Shown: positions 1-10,901 of the stretch, in pieces
How positions within the stretch are numbered: the stretch's first letter is position 1
How the letters are laid out: every line of letters starts with the position of its first letter
NCBI GenBank assembly: GCA_017983795.1
Contig: JAGOAS010000006.1
Location: forward strand, 1 to 64,000
Source of the DNA: Piscinibacter sp.
Lineage (GTDB): Bacteria > Pseudomonadota > Gammaproteobacteria > Burkholderiales > Burkholderiaceae_C
Direction of reading: 5' to 3'
Length of the DNA stretch: 64,000 bases
The notes under the pieces: model-generated
The model's database searches: none
What the model was told of the DNA's origin: nothing
What the model saw: only the letters and a program-made list of their open reading frames with translations
Translations under genes and position numbers: made by a program

Positions 1-1353
1 GGCCCCGAGGCCTACGTCGACCTGCCGGCCAAGCCGCAGGATCTGGATGCGCGCATCGCCGAGGCGCTGCAGGATCATCCGGACAACGACGAGCTGAAGG
101 CGGCCGTGGTCATGGAGGCGGGGCCGAAGAAGGTCGTGGCCGTGCTGCAGAGCGGCGAGGCGCTCACCCTCACCGGCGACGGCCTCAAGCCCGCCACGTC
201 CGGGCTGGCCGAGAAGGGCAATCCCAAGACGGCGATCCGCCGCGGCGCGGTGATCCGCGTCATCCGCGACGCCAAGGGCAACTGGAGCATCACGCAGCAG
301 CCCGAGGTCGAGGGTGCCTTCGTGGCGTTGAACCCGCGCACCGGCGCGATCCGCGCCATGGTCGGCGGCTTCGACTTCTCCAAGAGCAGCTTCAACCACG
401 TCACGCAGGCGTGGCGCCAGCCGGGCTCGAGCTTCAAGCCCTTCATCTACTCGGCCGCGCTGGAAAAGGGCTTCACGCCAGCCACGGTGATCAACGACGC
501 GCAGCTCTTCTTCGACGCCGACAGCACCGGCAGCCAGCCCTGGGAGCCGAAGAACTACGACGGCCAGTTCGACGGCCCGATGTCGATGCGCCGCGCGCTG
601 GCCAAGTCGAAGAACATGGTGTCGATCCGCATCCTGCAGGCCATCACGCCGCAGTACGCGCAGGACTGGGTCACGCGCTTCGGCTTCGAGGCCGAGAAGC
701 ACCCGGCCTACCTGACGATGGCGCTGGGCGCCGGCTCGGTGACGCCGCTGCAGATGGCCACCGCCTACAGCGTGTTCGCCAACGGCGGCTACCGCATCAA
801 CCCGTTCCTGATCGCGCGCATCACCGACAGCAAGGGCCGCGTGCTCAACGAGCCCAAGCCGCCCGAGCTCGACGAGTCGGCGCGCGTCATCGACGCGCGC
901 AACGCCTTCGTGATGAGCAGCCTGCTGCAGGAAGTCACCCGCTCGGGCACGGCGGCGCGTGCGCAGGCGGTGCTGAAGCGTCCGGACATCTACGGCAAGA
1001 CCGGCACCACCAACGACTCCAACGACGCCTGGTTTTCCGGCTGGCAGCAGCAGGTGGCCGCGGTGGTGTGGATGGGCTACGACACGCCGCGCAAGCTCGG
1101 CGACCGCGAGACCGGCGGCGGGCTGTCGCTGCCGATCTGGATCGACTACATGAGCAGCACGCTCAAGGGCGTGCCCGTGGCCGAGGCGACGGCTCCAGCC
1201 GGGGTGACGAACGTCGGCGGCGAGTGGTACTACAGCGAATACGCCAACGGCAGCGGCGTCGCGACGCTCGGCATCGAGGAAGCGGCTCCGGCGGTCGACC
1301 CCGCCACGGTCGAGGAAGACCGCAAGGGCATCCTCGACCTCTTCAAGCGCTGA
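1..1353 (+). CDS. mrcA: Penicillin-binding protein 1A, C-terminal part
   Basis: This is the C-terminal 450 residues of a bifunctional class A penicillin-binding protein, which polymerises and cross-links peptidoglycan in the periplasm. The frame is open from base 1, so the transmembrane anchor and glycosyltransferase domain lie upstream of the window. The transpeptidase motifs are visible: the SxxK nucleophile in QPGSSFKPF, the SxN motif in AKSKNMVS, and the KTGT box in YGKTGTTNDS. The residues before the transpeptidase (EGAFVALNPRTGAIRAMVGG) match the linker of PBP1A proteins. The gene is convergent with cyaY, with 84 bases between them. Identification is firm; only the symbol (mrcA or ponA) is a matter of convention. 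Confidence 0.95.
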   Translation, partial: GPEAYVDLPAKPQDLDARIAEALQDHPDNDELKAAVVMEAGPKKVVAVLQSGEALTLTGDGLKPATSGLAEKGNPKTAIRRGAVIRVIRDAKGNWSITQQPEVEGAFVALNPRTGAIRAMVGGFDFSKSSFNHVTQAWRQPGSSFKPFIYSAALEKGFTPATVINDAQLFFDADSTGSQPWEPKNYDGQFDGPMSMRRALAKSKNMVSIRILQAITPQYAQDWVTRFGFEAEKHPAYLTMALGAGSVTPLQMATAYSVFANGGYRINPFLIARITDSKGRVLNEPKPPELDESARVIDARNAFVMSSLLQEVTRSGTAARAQAVLKRPDIYGKTGTTNDSNDAWFSGWQQQVAAVVWMGYDTPRKLGDRETGGGLSLPIWIDYMSSTLKGVPVAEATAPAGVTNVGGEWYYSEYANGSGVATLGIEEAAPAVDPATVEEDRKGILDLFKR

Positions 1354-1437
1354 CGTCAGCCCCCCAGTCGCTGCGCTCCTGCCCCCAAGGGGCGCCGTCC
1401 GGCTTGGGGCGGCCCGGCGCCGGACCGCGGCGCCGCG
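1354..1437. repeat. GC-rich hairpin element between convergent genes
   Basis: The 84 bases between the PBP1A and cyaY stop codons hold a CCCC-AA-GGGG hairpin (1383-1392) and a longer stem GTCCGGC/GCCGGAC (1397-1403 with 1419-1425). There is no T tract. The opening words resemble short intergenic repeats that I recall from other Burkholderiales genomes. It may act as a bidirectional transcription end. Copy number cannot be judged from one window. Confidence 0.4.
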
Positions 1438-1791
1438 CTACTCGAAGCGCAGCGCGCGGCCGGCCTGCTCGCTGGCCCGCGCCGACAGCGCCGCGAGAAA
1501 CTCGCCGCCGTCGCGCGTGTCGAGCCACTGCCCGGCCGAGAACTTGTAGTGATAGCCGCCCTGGCGCGCCGCCATCCACAGCTCGTGCAGCGGCGGCTGG
1601 GTGTTGATCACGATCTTGCTGCCGTTCGGAAAGCCCAGTTCGAGCAGGCCGCCGGTGCGGTGCGTGTCGATGTCAACGACGTCGTCCTGCAGCCACTGGT
1701 CCACCGTGGCCTCGATGCGCGAAAGCAGCGCCGACGTGATCGCGTGGTACTCGGCATCGCCGAGCGGCGTGGGTTCGAAGAGAAGGCTCAT
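1438..1791 (-). CDS. cyaY: Frataxin homologue CyaY
   Basis: This 117-residue protein belongs to the bacterial frataxin family, iron-binding regulators of Fe-S cluster assembly that interact with IscS. The acidic first helix (residues ADQ/YHAITSALL followed by VDQWLQDDVVDID) and the beta-sheet words LELGFPNGSKIVINTQ and HELWMAARQGGYHYKF are typical. The length is close to the family norm of about 106-120. The start at MSLLFEP fits the family N-terminus; the open frame continues upstream only as an antisense shadow of lysA. It diverges from the lptM-like gene by 16 bases, a common arrangement in beta- and gamma-proteobacteria. Confidence 0.93.
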   Translation of the reverse strand: MSLLFEPTPLGDAEYHAITSALLSRIEATVDQWLQDDVVDIDTHRTGGLLELGFPNGSKIVINTQPPLHELWMAARQGGYHYKFSAGQWLDTRDGGEFLAALSARASEQAGRALRFE

Positions 1792-1807
1792 GGTCGATAA
1801 TCCGCGC

Positions 1808-1999
1808 ATGCTGCAGTGCAAGACTAGTGTATCGACGACGCACGCCGGCCGTCGCGCGCGACGCCATCGTGGCCTCGTGGTCATCGCCGGCGGGCTGCTC
1901 GCGCTTGCGGCACTCGCAACGCTGAGCGGCTGCGGGCAGAAAGGCCCGCTCAAGCTGCCGTCGGGCGCCGCGCCGGCCTCCGCACCCGCCGCATCATGA
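1808..1999 (+). CDS. lptM: Small lipoprotein, LptM (YifL) family
   Basis: This is a 63-residue lipoprotein precursor. It has a basic N-terminus, a hydrophobic stretch and a lipobox LSGC, followed by GQKGPLKLP, the signature of YifL/LptM proteins. In E. coli LptM binds the LptD-LptE translocon and helps LptD mature. The stop overlaps the lysA start as ATGA, so the two are translationally coupled. The E. coli counterpart sits in the equivalent place between cyaY and dapF. An upstream in-frame ATG at 1790 would lie almost on the cyaY start and is less likely. Confidence 0.85.
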   Translation: MLQCKTSVSTTHAGRRARRHRGLVVIAGGLLALAALATLSGCGQKGPLKLPSGAAPASAPAAS

Positions 2000-3267
2000 C
2001 CCTGCCCGGCTCGCCCCACGTCGCCTACCGCGGCGGCGAACTCTTCGTCGAAGACTGCGCGCTTGGGCGTCTCGCGCGCCGCTTCGGCACGCCGCTGTAC
2101 GTCTACTCGCGCAGCGCCATGCTTGCCGCCCTGGCCGGCTACCAGCGTGCGCTGGCCGGCCGCGACCACCTGATCTGCTACGCGATGAAGGCCAACAGCA
2201 ACCTCGCGGTGCTGCAGATCTTCGCCCAGGCCGGCTGCGGCTTCGACATCGTCTCGGGCGGCGAGCTCGAGCGCGTGCTGGCCGCCGGCGGCGACGCCGC
2301 CAAGGTGGTGTTCTCCGGCGTCGGCAAGACACGCGCCGAGATGGCCCGGGCACTGGAAGCCGGCGTGGCCTGCTTCAACGTCGAGAGCGAGAGCGAGCTG
2401 GAACTGCTCTCGCAGGTGGCGGTGCAGGTCGGCCGCACGGCGCGCATCAGCCTGCGCGTGAACCCCGACGTCGACCCCAAGACGCACCCCTACATCTCCA
2501 CCGGCCTGAAGGGCAACAAGTTCGGCGTCGCCCACGAACGCGCCGTCGCCACCTACCGCCGCGCGGCGACGCTGCCGGGCATCGAAGTCGCGGGCATCGA
2601 CTGCCACATCGGCTCGCAGATCACCGAGACCGGGCCCTACCTCGACGCGCTCGACCGTGTGCTCGACCTGGTCGAGTCGGTGGAGGCCCATGGCATCACC
2701 CTGCACCACCTCGATCTCGGCGGCGGCCTGGGCATCACCTACACCGACGAGCAGCCGCCGGCCGCCGAGGCGCTCGTCAAGGCCATGCTGGCGCGCATCG
2801 ACACGCGCGGCCACGGCCATCGCAAGATCGTGCTCGAGCCGGGCCGCTCGCTGGTCGGCAACGCCGGCGTGCTGGTGGCCAGCGTGCTCTACCTGAAGCC
2901 GGGCGGCGCGAAGAACTTCTGCATCGTCGACGCGGCCATGAACGACCTGATGCGCCCGGCGATGTACGAAGCCTGGATGAGCATCGTCTCCTGCACGCTG
3001 CGCGACGAACCGCCGCAGACCATGGACGTGGTCGGCCCGGTGTGCGAATCGGGCGACTGGCTGGGGCGCGACCGGCACCTGGCCGTGCAGCCGGGCGACA
3101 CGGTGGCCGTGCTGTCGGCAGGTGCCTACGGCATGAGCATGGCGAGCAACTACAACACCCGCGGCCGCGCCGCCGAGGTGATGGTGTCGGGCGCGCAGGC
3201 CTGGCTGATCCGCGATCGCGAGGCGCCGGCCGACCTGTTCCGCGGCGAGCACCTGCTGCCCCGCTGA
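1996..3267 (+). CDS. lysA: Diaminopimelate decarboxylase
   Basis: LysA converts meso-diaminopimelate to lysine and CO2, the last step of lysine biosynthesis, using pyridoxal phosphate. The 423-residue protein shows the PLP-lysine word YAMKANSN near residue 60, the glycine-rich phosphate site LDLGGGLGI, EPGRSLV, and the substrate-binding cysteine in GPVCESGDWL. The length matches the family (about 420). Translation is coupled to the upstream lipoprotein gene by an ATGA overlap. The gene ends 7 bases before the convergent dppF stop, and no intrinsic terminator is seen between them. Confidence 0.97.
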   Translation: MTLPGSPHVAYRGGELFVEDCALGRLARRFGTPLYVYSRSAMLAALAGYQRALAGRDHLICYAMKANSNLAVLQIFAQAGCGFDIVSGGELERVLAAGGDAAKVVFSGVGKTRAEMARALEAGVACFNVESESELELLSQVAVQVGRTARISLRVNPDVDPKTHPYISTGLKGNKFGVAHERAVATYRRAATLPGIEVAGIDCHIGSQITETGPYLDALDRVLDLVESVEAHGITLHHLDLGGGLGITYTDEQPPAAEALVKAMLARIDTRGHGHRKIVLEPGRSLVGNAGVLVASVLYLKPGGAKNFCIVDAAMNDLMRPAMYEAWMSIVSCTLRDEPPQTMDVVGPVCESGDWLGRDRHLAVQPGDTVAVLSAGAYGMSMASNYNTRGRAAEVMVSGAQAWLIRDREAPADLFRGEHLLPR

Positions 3268-3274
3268 TCGACGC

Positions 3275-4270
3275 TCAGATCCGCCGCTCCTCCACCGCGT
3301 GGCAAGCCACGCGCACGCCACCGATCGTCAACTGCTGCGGCCGCTCGCTGCGGCAGCGCTCGTTGGCATGCGGGCAGCGCGGATGGAACGAACAACCCGC
3401 GGGCGGATTCAGCGGGTTCGGCACCTCGCCCTGCACCGGCGTGCGGGCGCGGCCGCTCATGCGGATGTCGGGGATCGCGTCGAGCAGCATGCGCGTGTAC
3501 GGATGGCGCGGCCGCGCGAACAGTTCGGCCTTGGGCGCCACCTCCACCAGCCGGCCCAGGTACATCACGCCCACCTCGTCGGCCACGTGCCGCACCACCG
3601 CGAGGTTGTGCGAGATGAACAGGTAGGTGAGCCCCCGCTCGCGCTGCAGGTCCTTCATGATGTTGAGCACCTGCGCTTGCACGGAGACATCGAGCGCCGA
3701 GGTCGGCTCGTCGCAGACGAGGAACTCCGGCTGCGTGGCCAGCGCGCGGGCGATCGAGATGCGCTGGCGCTGGCCGCCGGAGAACTGGTGCGGGAACTTC
3801 TGCGCGTCGGCCGCCGCGAGCCCGACCGACTGCAGCAGTTCGCCGACGCGCGCCTCGATCGCCGCCTTGCCCTGCACCAGGCCATGCTCGCGCAAGGGCT
3901 CGGCGACGATGTCCAGCACCTTCCAGCGCGGGTTGAGGCTGGCGTAGGGATCCTGGAAGATCATCTGCATGCGCCGGTGCAAGGCCCGCGCGCCGGAGGA
4001 CGCGAGCGCCTCGTGCGCATCCTGGCCATCGAAGCTCACCGCGCCGCGCGTCGGCGCGTACAGGCCGACCAGCAGCCGCGCCACCGTGCTCTTGCCGCAG
4101 CCAGACTCGCCCACCAGCGCCAGCGTGCGGCCGCGTGCGATCTCGAAGCTCACGCCGTCGACGGCGTGGACGAACTGCCGCGGCTTTCCCTCCAGCACGC
4201 GGTTGAGCCAGGGCGACGAGACCTCGAAGGTCTTCGCCAGTTCGTGCACCTGCACCAGCGGGACGCTCAT
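3275..4270 (-). CDS. dppF: Peptide ABC transporter ATP-binding protein (DppF-like)
   Basis: This is the second ATPase subunit (331 residues) of a dipeptide/oligopeptide importer. Walker A is [11 protein letters not shown], the signature is [15 protein letters not shown] and Walker B is [13 protein letters not shown]. The C-terminus has the oligopeptide-transporter extension with [15 protein letters not shown], whose cysteines bind an Fe-S cluster in characterised homologues. The start MSVPLVQ at 4270 overlaps the dppD stop as ATGA; the longer open frame upstream has no homologous sequence. It is the last gene of the operon. Confidence 0.93.
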   Translation of the reverse strand: MSVPLVQVHELAKTFEVSSPWLNRVLEGKPRQFVHAVDGVSFEIARGRTLALVGESGCGKSTVARLLVGLYAPTRGAVSFDGQDAHEALASSGARALHRRMQMIFQDPYASLNPRWKVLDIVAEPLREHGLVQGKAAIEARVGELLQSVGLAAADAQKFPHQFSGGQRQRISIARALATQPEFLVCDEPTSALDVSVQAQVLNIMKDLQRERGLTYLFISHNLAVVRHVADEVGVMYLGRLVEVAPKAELFARPRHPYTRMLLDAIPDIRMSGRARTPVQGEVPNPLNPPAGCSFHPRCPHANERCRSERPQQLTIGGVRVACHAVEERRI

Positions 4271-5253
4271 CCCTGCACCGCCTTCGTGTCCTCGACGAGC
4301 CAGCAGGCGGCACGTGTCACCGCGGCCGCCATCAGCTCGGGCCGCTCGCTGCGGCAACGCTCGAAGGCGTGCGGGCAGCGCGGGTTGAAGGCACAGCCGG
4401 CGGGGATGGCGCTGAGCCGCGGCATGGCCCCGTCGATCTGCAGCAGACGCTCGCGCTCCTCGTCCATCGCCGGGATCGAACCCATCAGGCCGGTCGTGTA
4501 CGGATGCGCCGGCCGGTGGATCACCTCGGCCACCGGCCCGATCTCGGCGATGCGGCCGGCGTACATCACCGCCACGCGATCGCAGGTCTCGGCGATCACG
4601 CCCATGTCGTGCGTCACCAGCATCACCGCCGCGCCGTGCTCGCGGCAGATGCGCTTGAGCAGCGTGATGATCTGCGCCTGGATCGACACGTCCAGCGCCG
4701 TGGTCGGTTCGTCGGCCACGATCAACTGCGGCTCGGCGGCCAGGGCCAGCGCGATCACCACACGCTGCCGCATGCCGCCGGAGAACTGGTGCGGGTACTG
4801 CTCGAAGCGGACCTCGGGCGCCGGAATGCCGGTGTCGGCCAGCAGCGCGATGGCGCGCTCGCGCGCCTGCTTCTCCGACAGCGGCAGGTGCGTGCGGATC
4901 GTCTCCACCAGTTGCCGGCCGACCGTATAGAGCGGGTTCAGCGAGGTCAGCGGATCCTGGAAGATCGCGCCGATGCGGCGGCCGCGCAGCGCACGCATCT
5001 GCTCGTGCGGCAGGTTGTCGATGCGCCGGCCCGCCAGCAGGATCTCGCCGCCGGCGATGCGCCCCGGCGGCTCGAGCAGGCCGATGATGGCGGCGCCGGT
5101 GAGCGACTTGCCGGCGCCCGATTCGCCGACCACGCCCAGCACTTCGCCCGGCGCGATGTCGAAGGAGACGCCGTCCAGCGCCACCAGCGTGCCGCGCCGC
5201 GTCGGGAACTCGACGCGCAGGTTCTTCACTTCAAGGAGCGGCGCCGTGCTCAC
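4267..5253 (-). CDS. dppD: Peptide ABC transporter ATP-binding protein (DppD-like)
   Basis: This 328-residue ATPase pairs with the downstream DppF-like subunit. Walker A is [12 protein letters not shown], the signature is [15 protein letters not shown] and Walker B is [12 protein letters not shown]. The C-terminal extension has [15 protein letters not shown]. The start is a GTG at 5253 that overlaps the dppC stop as GTGA; this gives the expected N-terminus [15 protein letters not shown]. No ATG lies near enough to fit the family start. The serine-to-alanine change in the Walker A word (SGAGKS) is normal for this family. Confidence 0.92.
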   Translation of the reverse strand: MSTAPLLEVKNLRVEFPTRRGTLVALDGVSFDIAPGEVLGVVGESGAGKSLTGAAIIGLLEPPGRIAGGEILLAGRRIDNLPHEQMRALRGRRIGAIFQDPLTSLNPLYTVGRQLVETIRTHLPLSEKQARERAIALLADTGIPAPEVRFEQYPHQFSGGMRQRVVIALALAAEPQLIVADEPTTALDVSIQAQIITLLKRICREHGAAVMLVTHDMGVIAETCDRVAVMYAGRIAEIGPVAEVIHRPAHPYTTGLMGSIPAMDEERERLLQIDGAMPRLSAIPAGCAFNPRCPHAFERCRSERPELMAAAVTRAACWLVEDTKAVQG

Positions 5254-6161
5254 TGCAGCCTCGGGTTGAGCGCGTCGCGCAGCCAGTCGCCCAGCAGGTT
5301 GACCGACAAGGCGATCATCACCAGCACCATGCCGGGGAAGATGGTGATCCACCATTCGCCCGAGAAGAGGAAGTCGTTGCCGATGCGGATCAGCGTGCCC
5401 AGCGAGGGCTGCGTGGGCGGCACGCCGACGCCGAGGAAGGACAGCGTGGCCTCGATCAGGATGGCCTGGCCGATGTCGATGGTGGCCAGCACCAGCACCG
5501 GCCCCATCACGTTGGGCAGCACGTGGCGGCCCATGATGCGCCACTTGCTCACGCCGATCACGCGCGCGGCCTGCACGTATTCCTTGTGGCGCTCGACCAG
5601 CGTCGAGCCGCGCACGGTGCGCGCGAACTTCACCCAACCCGACAGCGCGATCGCCAGGATCAGCACCGCGAAGGCCAGCGTGTCGTGCGCGTTCGGGAAC
5701 AGCGCGCGCCCGACGCCGTCGATCAGCAGCGCGATCAGGATGGCCGGGAAGGACAGCATCACGTCGCAGACGCGCATGACGAAGGCGTCGATGCGCCCAC
5801 CGACGAAGCCCGACAGCAGCCCCAGGCTCACGCCCACCAGCACCGACAGCAGCACCGACGCCAGCCCCACCAGCAGCGAGATGCGCGCGCCGTACATCAG
5901 CGCCGAGAGGATGTCGCGGCCCTGGTCGTCGGTGCCGAGCAGGTAGGCCGGCTTGCCCTCGGCGTCCCAGGCCGGCGGCAGGCGCGAGTCGGCCAGCTCC
6001 AGAGAGGCGAGATCGAAGGGGTCGTGCGGCGCCACCCAGGGCGCGAAGGCGGCGCAGAACACGCACAGCGCCGCCACCGCGGCCGCAGCCATGGCCACCG
6101 GCGAGTTGCGGAAGCTGTGCCAGACGTCGCCGTCGAAGAAGCGTCGCAGGGCCTCGCGCAT
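5250..6161 (-). CDS. dppC: Peptide ABC transporter permease (DppC-like)
   Basis: This 303-residue inner-membrane permease belongs to the DppC/OppC family. It has an N-terminal membrane helix (AMAAAAVAALCVFCAAFAP), the periplasmic word YLLGTDDQGRDILSALMYGAR, and the EAA coupling loop around YVQAARVIGVSKWRIM. It forms the channel together with DppB. It lies 12 bases after dppA and is followed by dppD with a GTGA overlap. The length and topology are normal for the family. Confidence 0.93.
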   Translation of the reverse strand: MREALRRFFDGDVWHSFRNSPVAMAAAAVAALCVFCAAFAPWVAPHDPFDLASLELADSRLPPAWDAEGKPAYLLGTDDQGRDILSALMYGARISLLVGLASVLLSVLVGVSLGLLSGFVGGRIDAFVMRVCDVMLSFPAILIALLIDGVGRALFPNAHDTLAFAVLILAIALSGWVKFARTVRGSTLVERHKEYVQAARVIGVSKWRIMGRHVLPNVMGPVLVLATIDIGQAILIEATLSFLGVGVPPTQPSLGTLIRIGNDFLFSGEWWITIFPGMVLVMIALSVNLLGDWLRDALNPRLQ

Positions 6162-6173
6162 GGGCCGGGCCGC

Positions 6174-7754
<1,581 letters not shown>

Positions 7755-7771
7755 GGCGTCTCCGGGGTTGA

Positions 7772-8989
7772 TCAGGGTTGGACGGGTGCGAGGCCGCGCT
7801 CGACGAGCGAGGCGAACAAGGCGGCGCCGAGCGGCAGCACCTCGTCGTTGAAATCGTAGCGGCTGTTGTGCAGGAAGCAGCTGCCCTCGCCGCCCTGGCC
7901 GAGGCGCAGATAGGCACCGGGCTTCACCTGCAGCATGAAGGAGAAATCCTCGGCGCCCATGCTGGGCGGCAGATCGCGCACCACGTGCTGCTCGCCGACC
8001 AGCGCGGCAGCGGTGTCGGCGGCGAACACGGCCTCGCGCTCGGAGTTGATCGTCGCCGGATAGCTGCGCTGGTACTTGAGCCGCGCCGTCGCGCCGAAGC
8101 CGAGCGCGACCGATTCGACGAGGCGGCCAAGGCGCTCCTCGATCATGTCCTGCACCTCGCGGCGGAAGCTGCGCACCGTGCCGACGATGCGCGCCTCGCG
8201 CGGGATCACCGCGAAGGCCGTCGGCTCGCCGGCATGCACCGAGCAGAGGCTCACCACGGCGTTGTCGATCGGGCTGACGTTGCGCGACACCAGGCTTTGC
8301 GCGGCGGTGATGATGTGCGCCGCCACCAGCACCGGGTCGATCGCGAGATACGGATGCGCACCATGGCCACCGCGGCCCTGCACGATGATCTCGATGCGGT
8401 CGGCCGCCGCCATCATCGGCCCGGGGTTCACGCCCACCGTGCCGGCCGGCAGCGCCGGCCAGTTGTGCATCGCGTAGACCGAGTCGACCGGGAAGCGCTC
8501 GAACAGGCCGTCGTCGATCATCGCCTTGGCGCCGGCAAAGCCCTCCTCGCCGGGCTGGAAGATCAGCACGGCGCTGCCGTCGAAATGGCGCGTCGCGGCC
8601 AGGTAGCGCGCCGCGCCGACCAGCATGGTGGTGTGGCCGTCGTGGCCGCAACCGTGCATCACGCCGCGCTGGGCGGAACGCCAGGCGAAGTCGTTCTCCT
8701 CGACGATCGGCAAGGCGTCCATGTCGGCGCGCAGGCCGATGGCGCGTGCCGACTGGCCGGCGCTGCCGCGCACGATGCCGACCACGCCGGTGCGGCCGAC
8801 GCCCTCGTGCACTTCGTCGACGCCGGCGACGCGCAGCGCCTCGGCGACGCGGGCGGCGGTGCGCTTCTCCTCGAAGCCGAGTTCGGGATGCGCGTGCAGG
8901 TCACGGCGAAAGGCGGTGAGCTCGCCATGCCAGCCGGCGAGTCGCTGGTAGGCGCCGTGGGAAGAAACCTTGGAGGCGGATGCGGCCAT
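7772..8989 (-). CDS. M20 family amidohydrolase (hippurate hydrolase type)
   Basis: This 405-residue zinc-dependent amidohydrolase belongs to the M20/M40 group that includes hippurate hydrolases, aminoacylases and peptidases. Metal and catalytic motifs are visible: HAHPELGFEE near residue 30, LRADMDALPI, HGCGHDGHT, GEEGFAGAKAMI, and the C-terminal SMGAEDFSFML. There is no signal peptide, so it should act in the cytoplasm on the imported substrate. Its start overlaps the dppB stop by one base, and it sits between dppB and dppA. This tight placement suggests that the transporter imports N-acylated amino acids or small peptides that this enzyme hydrolyses; the exact substrate is unknown. Confidence 0.88.
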   Translation of the reverse strand: MAASASKVSSHGAYQRLAGWHGELTAFRRDLHAHPELGFEEKRTAARVAEALRVAGVDEVHEGVGRTGVVGIVRGSAGQSARAIGLRADMDALPIVEENDFAWRSAQRGVMHGCGHDGHTTMLVGAARYLAATRHFDGSAVLIFQPGEEGFAGAKAMIDDGLFERFPVDSVYAMHNWPALPAGTVGVNPGPMMAAADRIEIIVQGRGGHGAHPYLAIDPVLVAAHIITAAQSLVSRNVSPIDNAVVSLCSVHAGEPTAFAVIPREARIVGTVRSFRREVQDMIEERLGRLVESVALGFGATARLKYQRSYPATINSEREAVFAADTAAALVGEQHVVRDLPPSMGAEDFSFMLQVKPGAYLRLGQGGEGSCFLHNSRYDFNDEVLPLGAALFASLVERGLAPVQP

Positions 8990-9972
8990 CAGTGCCCTCC
9001 CGTTCCCGAAGCGATGCGCAAGCGCGGATCGACGGCGAAGTACAGCAGGTCGACGACCAGGTTGATCAGCACGAAGATCAGCGCGATCAGGCACAGGTAG
9101 GCCGCCATCACCGGGATGTCGGCGAACTGCACCGCCTGGATGAAGAGCAGCCCCATGCCCGGCCACTGGAACACCGTCTCGGTGATGATCGCGAAGGCGA
9201 TCAGCGAGCCGAGCTGCAGCCCGGTGATCGTGATCACCGGCACCAGCGTGTTCCTGAGCGCGTGGCCGAAGTGCACCACGCGATCGGGCAGGCCGCGGGC
9301 GCGCGCGAACTTGATGTAGTCGGTGCGCAGCACCTCGAGCATCTCGGCACGCACCAGGCGCATGATCAGCGCCAGCTGGAAGATCGCCAGCGTGGCGGCC
9401 GGCAGGATCAGGTGCTTCCAGCCGTCGAGCGTGAGCAGCCCGGTGGTCCACGGGCCGAACGCGACCACCTCGCCGCGGCCGAAGCTCGGCAGCACCTTGA
9501 GGATCACCGCGAAGACGAGGATCAGCAGGATGCCGATCAGGAAGGTCGGCAGCGACACGCCGACCAGCGAGAAGGTCATCATCAGCTGCGAGAGCACCGT
9601 GCCGCGCCGCAGCGCGGCATAAACGCCCATCGGGATGCCCACCAGCAACGCGATGAGGGCCGCGCTGGTGGCCAGCTCCAGCGTCGCCGGCAGGCGCTCG
9701 ACGATCAGCGAGGCGACCTTGCGGCCCTGGCGCAGGCTGAGGCCGAACTCGCCTTGCACCGCGTTGCTCACGAAGGCGGCGAACTGCACCGGAAACGGCT
9801 TGTCCAGGCCGAGGTCGGCGCGCAGCTGCTTGCGCTGCTCGGGCGTGGCGTCCTGGCCGAGCAGGTTGGTCACCGGGTCGCCCACGTACTGGAACAGCAT
9901 GAAGGCGATGAAGGCCACCGTGAGCATGACGACGACGGCCTGGAGCAGTCGGCGCAGGATGAAGGCAAGCAT
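8989..9972 (-). CDS. dppB: Peptide ABC transporter permease (DppB-like)
   Basis: This 327-residue permease is the first gene of the operon. The N-terminus (FILRRLLQAVVVMLTVAFIA) is the first helix typical of DppB/OppB, followed by the periplasmic word DPVTNLLGQDATPEQRKQL. The EAA loop lies around YIKFARARGLPDRVV, and later helices end with LLYFAVDPRLRIASG. It forms a heterodimer with DppC. The operon order dppB - amidohydrolase - dppA - dppC - dppD - dppF is read from the minus strand. The 100 bases upstream hold a GCCGGC hairpin but no clear promoter. Confidence 0.92.
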   Translation of the reverse strand: MLAFILRRLLQAVVVMLTVAFIAFMLFQYVGDPVTNLLGQDATPEQRKQLRADLGLDKPFPVQFAAFVSNAVQGEFGLSLRQGRKVASLIVERLPATLELATSAALIALLVGIPMGVYAALRRGTVLSQLMMTFSLVGVSLPTFLIGILLILVFAVILKVLPSFGRGEVVAFGPWTTGLLTLDGWKHLILPAATLAIFQLALIMRLVRAEMLEVLRTDYIKFARARGLPDRVVHFGHALRNTLVPVITITGLQLGSLIAFAIITETVFQWPGMGLLFIQAVQFADIPVMAAYLCLIALIFVLINLVVDLLYFAVDPRLRIASGTGGH

Positions 9973-10073
9973 GCTGAAGTATCGGTGGGTGGCGGGCCGG
10001 CGCGATGCCGGCAGCGCAGTTCAGCAAATCGCGTGCCTCACGCCAAGCGGGGATGCCCGCATGAGGCCTCGGT

Positions 10074-10793
10074 TCAGAGTGGCTTGCCGTCGCGCGCGAG
10101 CAGGCGCACTTCGCCGTACTCGCCGCTGGCGCGGCTGGCAGTGTTGTCGGCATCGGTCATCAGCGCCACGCCGAGCAGCGCGCCGGGCTCCTCGCCGAAG
10201 GCGCGACGGTAGTCGGCCGACACGTCGCGCTCGTAGCTGAGCCACTGGCCGACGTGCGCAGCGCCCGACTCGAGCACGATCTTGCGGATCCGGTCGGTTC
10301 GCCGGCTGCGGATGATCGACTCGGGTGCCGCGCGGTTGTCCCACACGTACATCAGCGTCGCATAGGGAGGCTGCTCGCCGGTCAGTGCCTGCGCGAGATC
10401 GAACAGCATGCGGTTGCGCGCCGACAGGCGGCCAGGGTCGCCATCGAAGGCGAGCACGATGCGCACCGGAGAGTCGGAAACGTCGGCTTCGTTGAGGTCA
10501 GCGCCTTCGATCAGCGAGGCCACGCGCCAGGAGAACTGCACGCGGGCCAACTGTCCCGCGTCGACCCGCAACTGGCGCCGGAACATGCTGGCCGAGCGGT
10601 CCGCCTGCGCCCGCACCACGAAGCGGCCCCCTTCCTGCTGCGTGCGATAGACGGTGCCGCGCTTGCCGGGAAGAGGATAGTCGTGCCACGCGGCCCAGGT
10701 GCCGGCGAGCACGGTGCCTTGGGTTGGCGGCAGCAGCGAGGAGGAGCAGGCGCTCACGACCAACGCGACGAGAACAAGACAGGCGCGGAACAT
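10074..10793 (-). CDS. Lipoprotein, DUF3047-like
   Basis: This 239-residue lipoprotein precursor has the lipobox VSAC. The mature part includes FSWRVASLIEGADLNEADV, PVRIVLAFDG and LMYVWDNRAAP, words I associate with the DUF3047 family, whose function is not known. The WDNR and LAFDGD residues are the best conserved. It stands between the peptide transporter and the porin, both on the same strand, with a strong terminator between porin and this gene, so it probably has its own promoter. The family call is moderately sure; no enzymatic role is implied. Confidence 0.75.
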   Translation of the reverse strand: MFRACLVLVALVVSACSSSLLPPTQGTVLAGTWAAWHDYPLPGKRGTVYRTQQEGGRFVVRAQADRSASMFRRQLRVDAGQLARVQFSWRVASLIEGADLNEADVSDSPVRIVLAFDGDPGRLSARNRMLFDLAQALTGEQPPYATLMYVWDNRAAPESIIRSRRTDRIRKIVLESGAAHVGQWLSYERDVSADYRRAFGEEPGALLGVALMTDADNTASRASGEYGEVRLLARDGKPL

Positions 10794-10836
10794 GACAGGA
10801 GCAGAGCGCGCCCATATGGCACGGACGCTTCATGAA

Positions 10837-10860
10837 AAAGGCCGCCCGAAGGCGGCCTTT
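10837..10860 (-). terminator. Intrinsic terminator of the porin gene
   Basis: A perfect 10-bp stem (AAAGGCCGCC paired with GGCGGCCTTT) has a four-base loop. On the minus strand the stem runs into a T tract. It lies 41 bases past the porin stop codon and is the clearest intrinsic terminator in the window. Confidence 0.9.
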
Positions 10861-10901
10861 CGAAGTCGTTCGATCGAACCCGCACGAGGCGGGTTGCCCG
10901 A

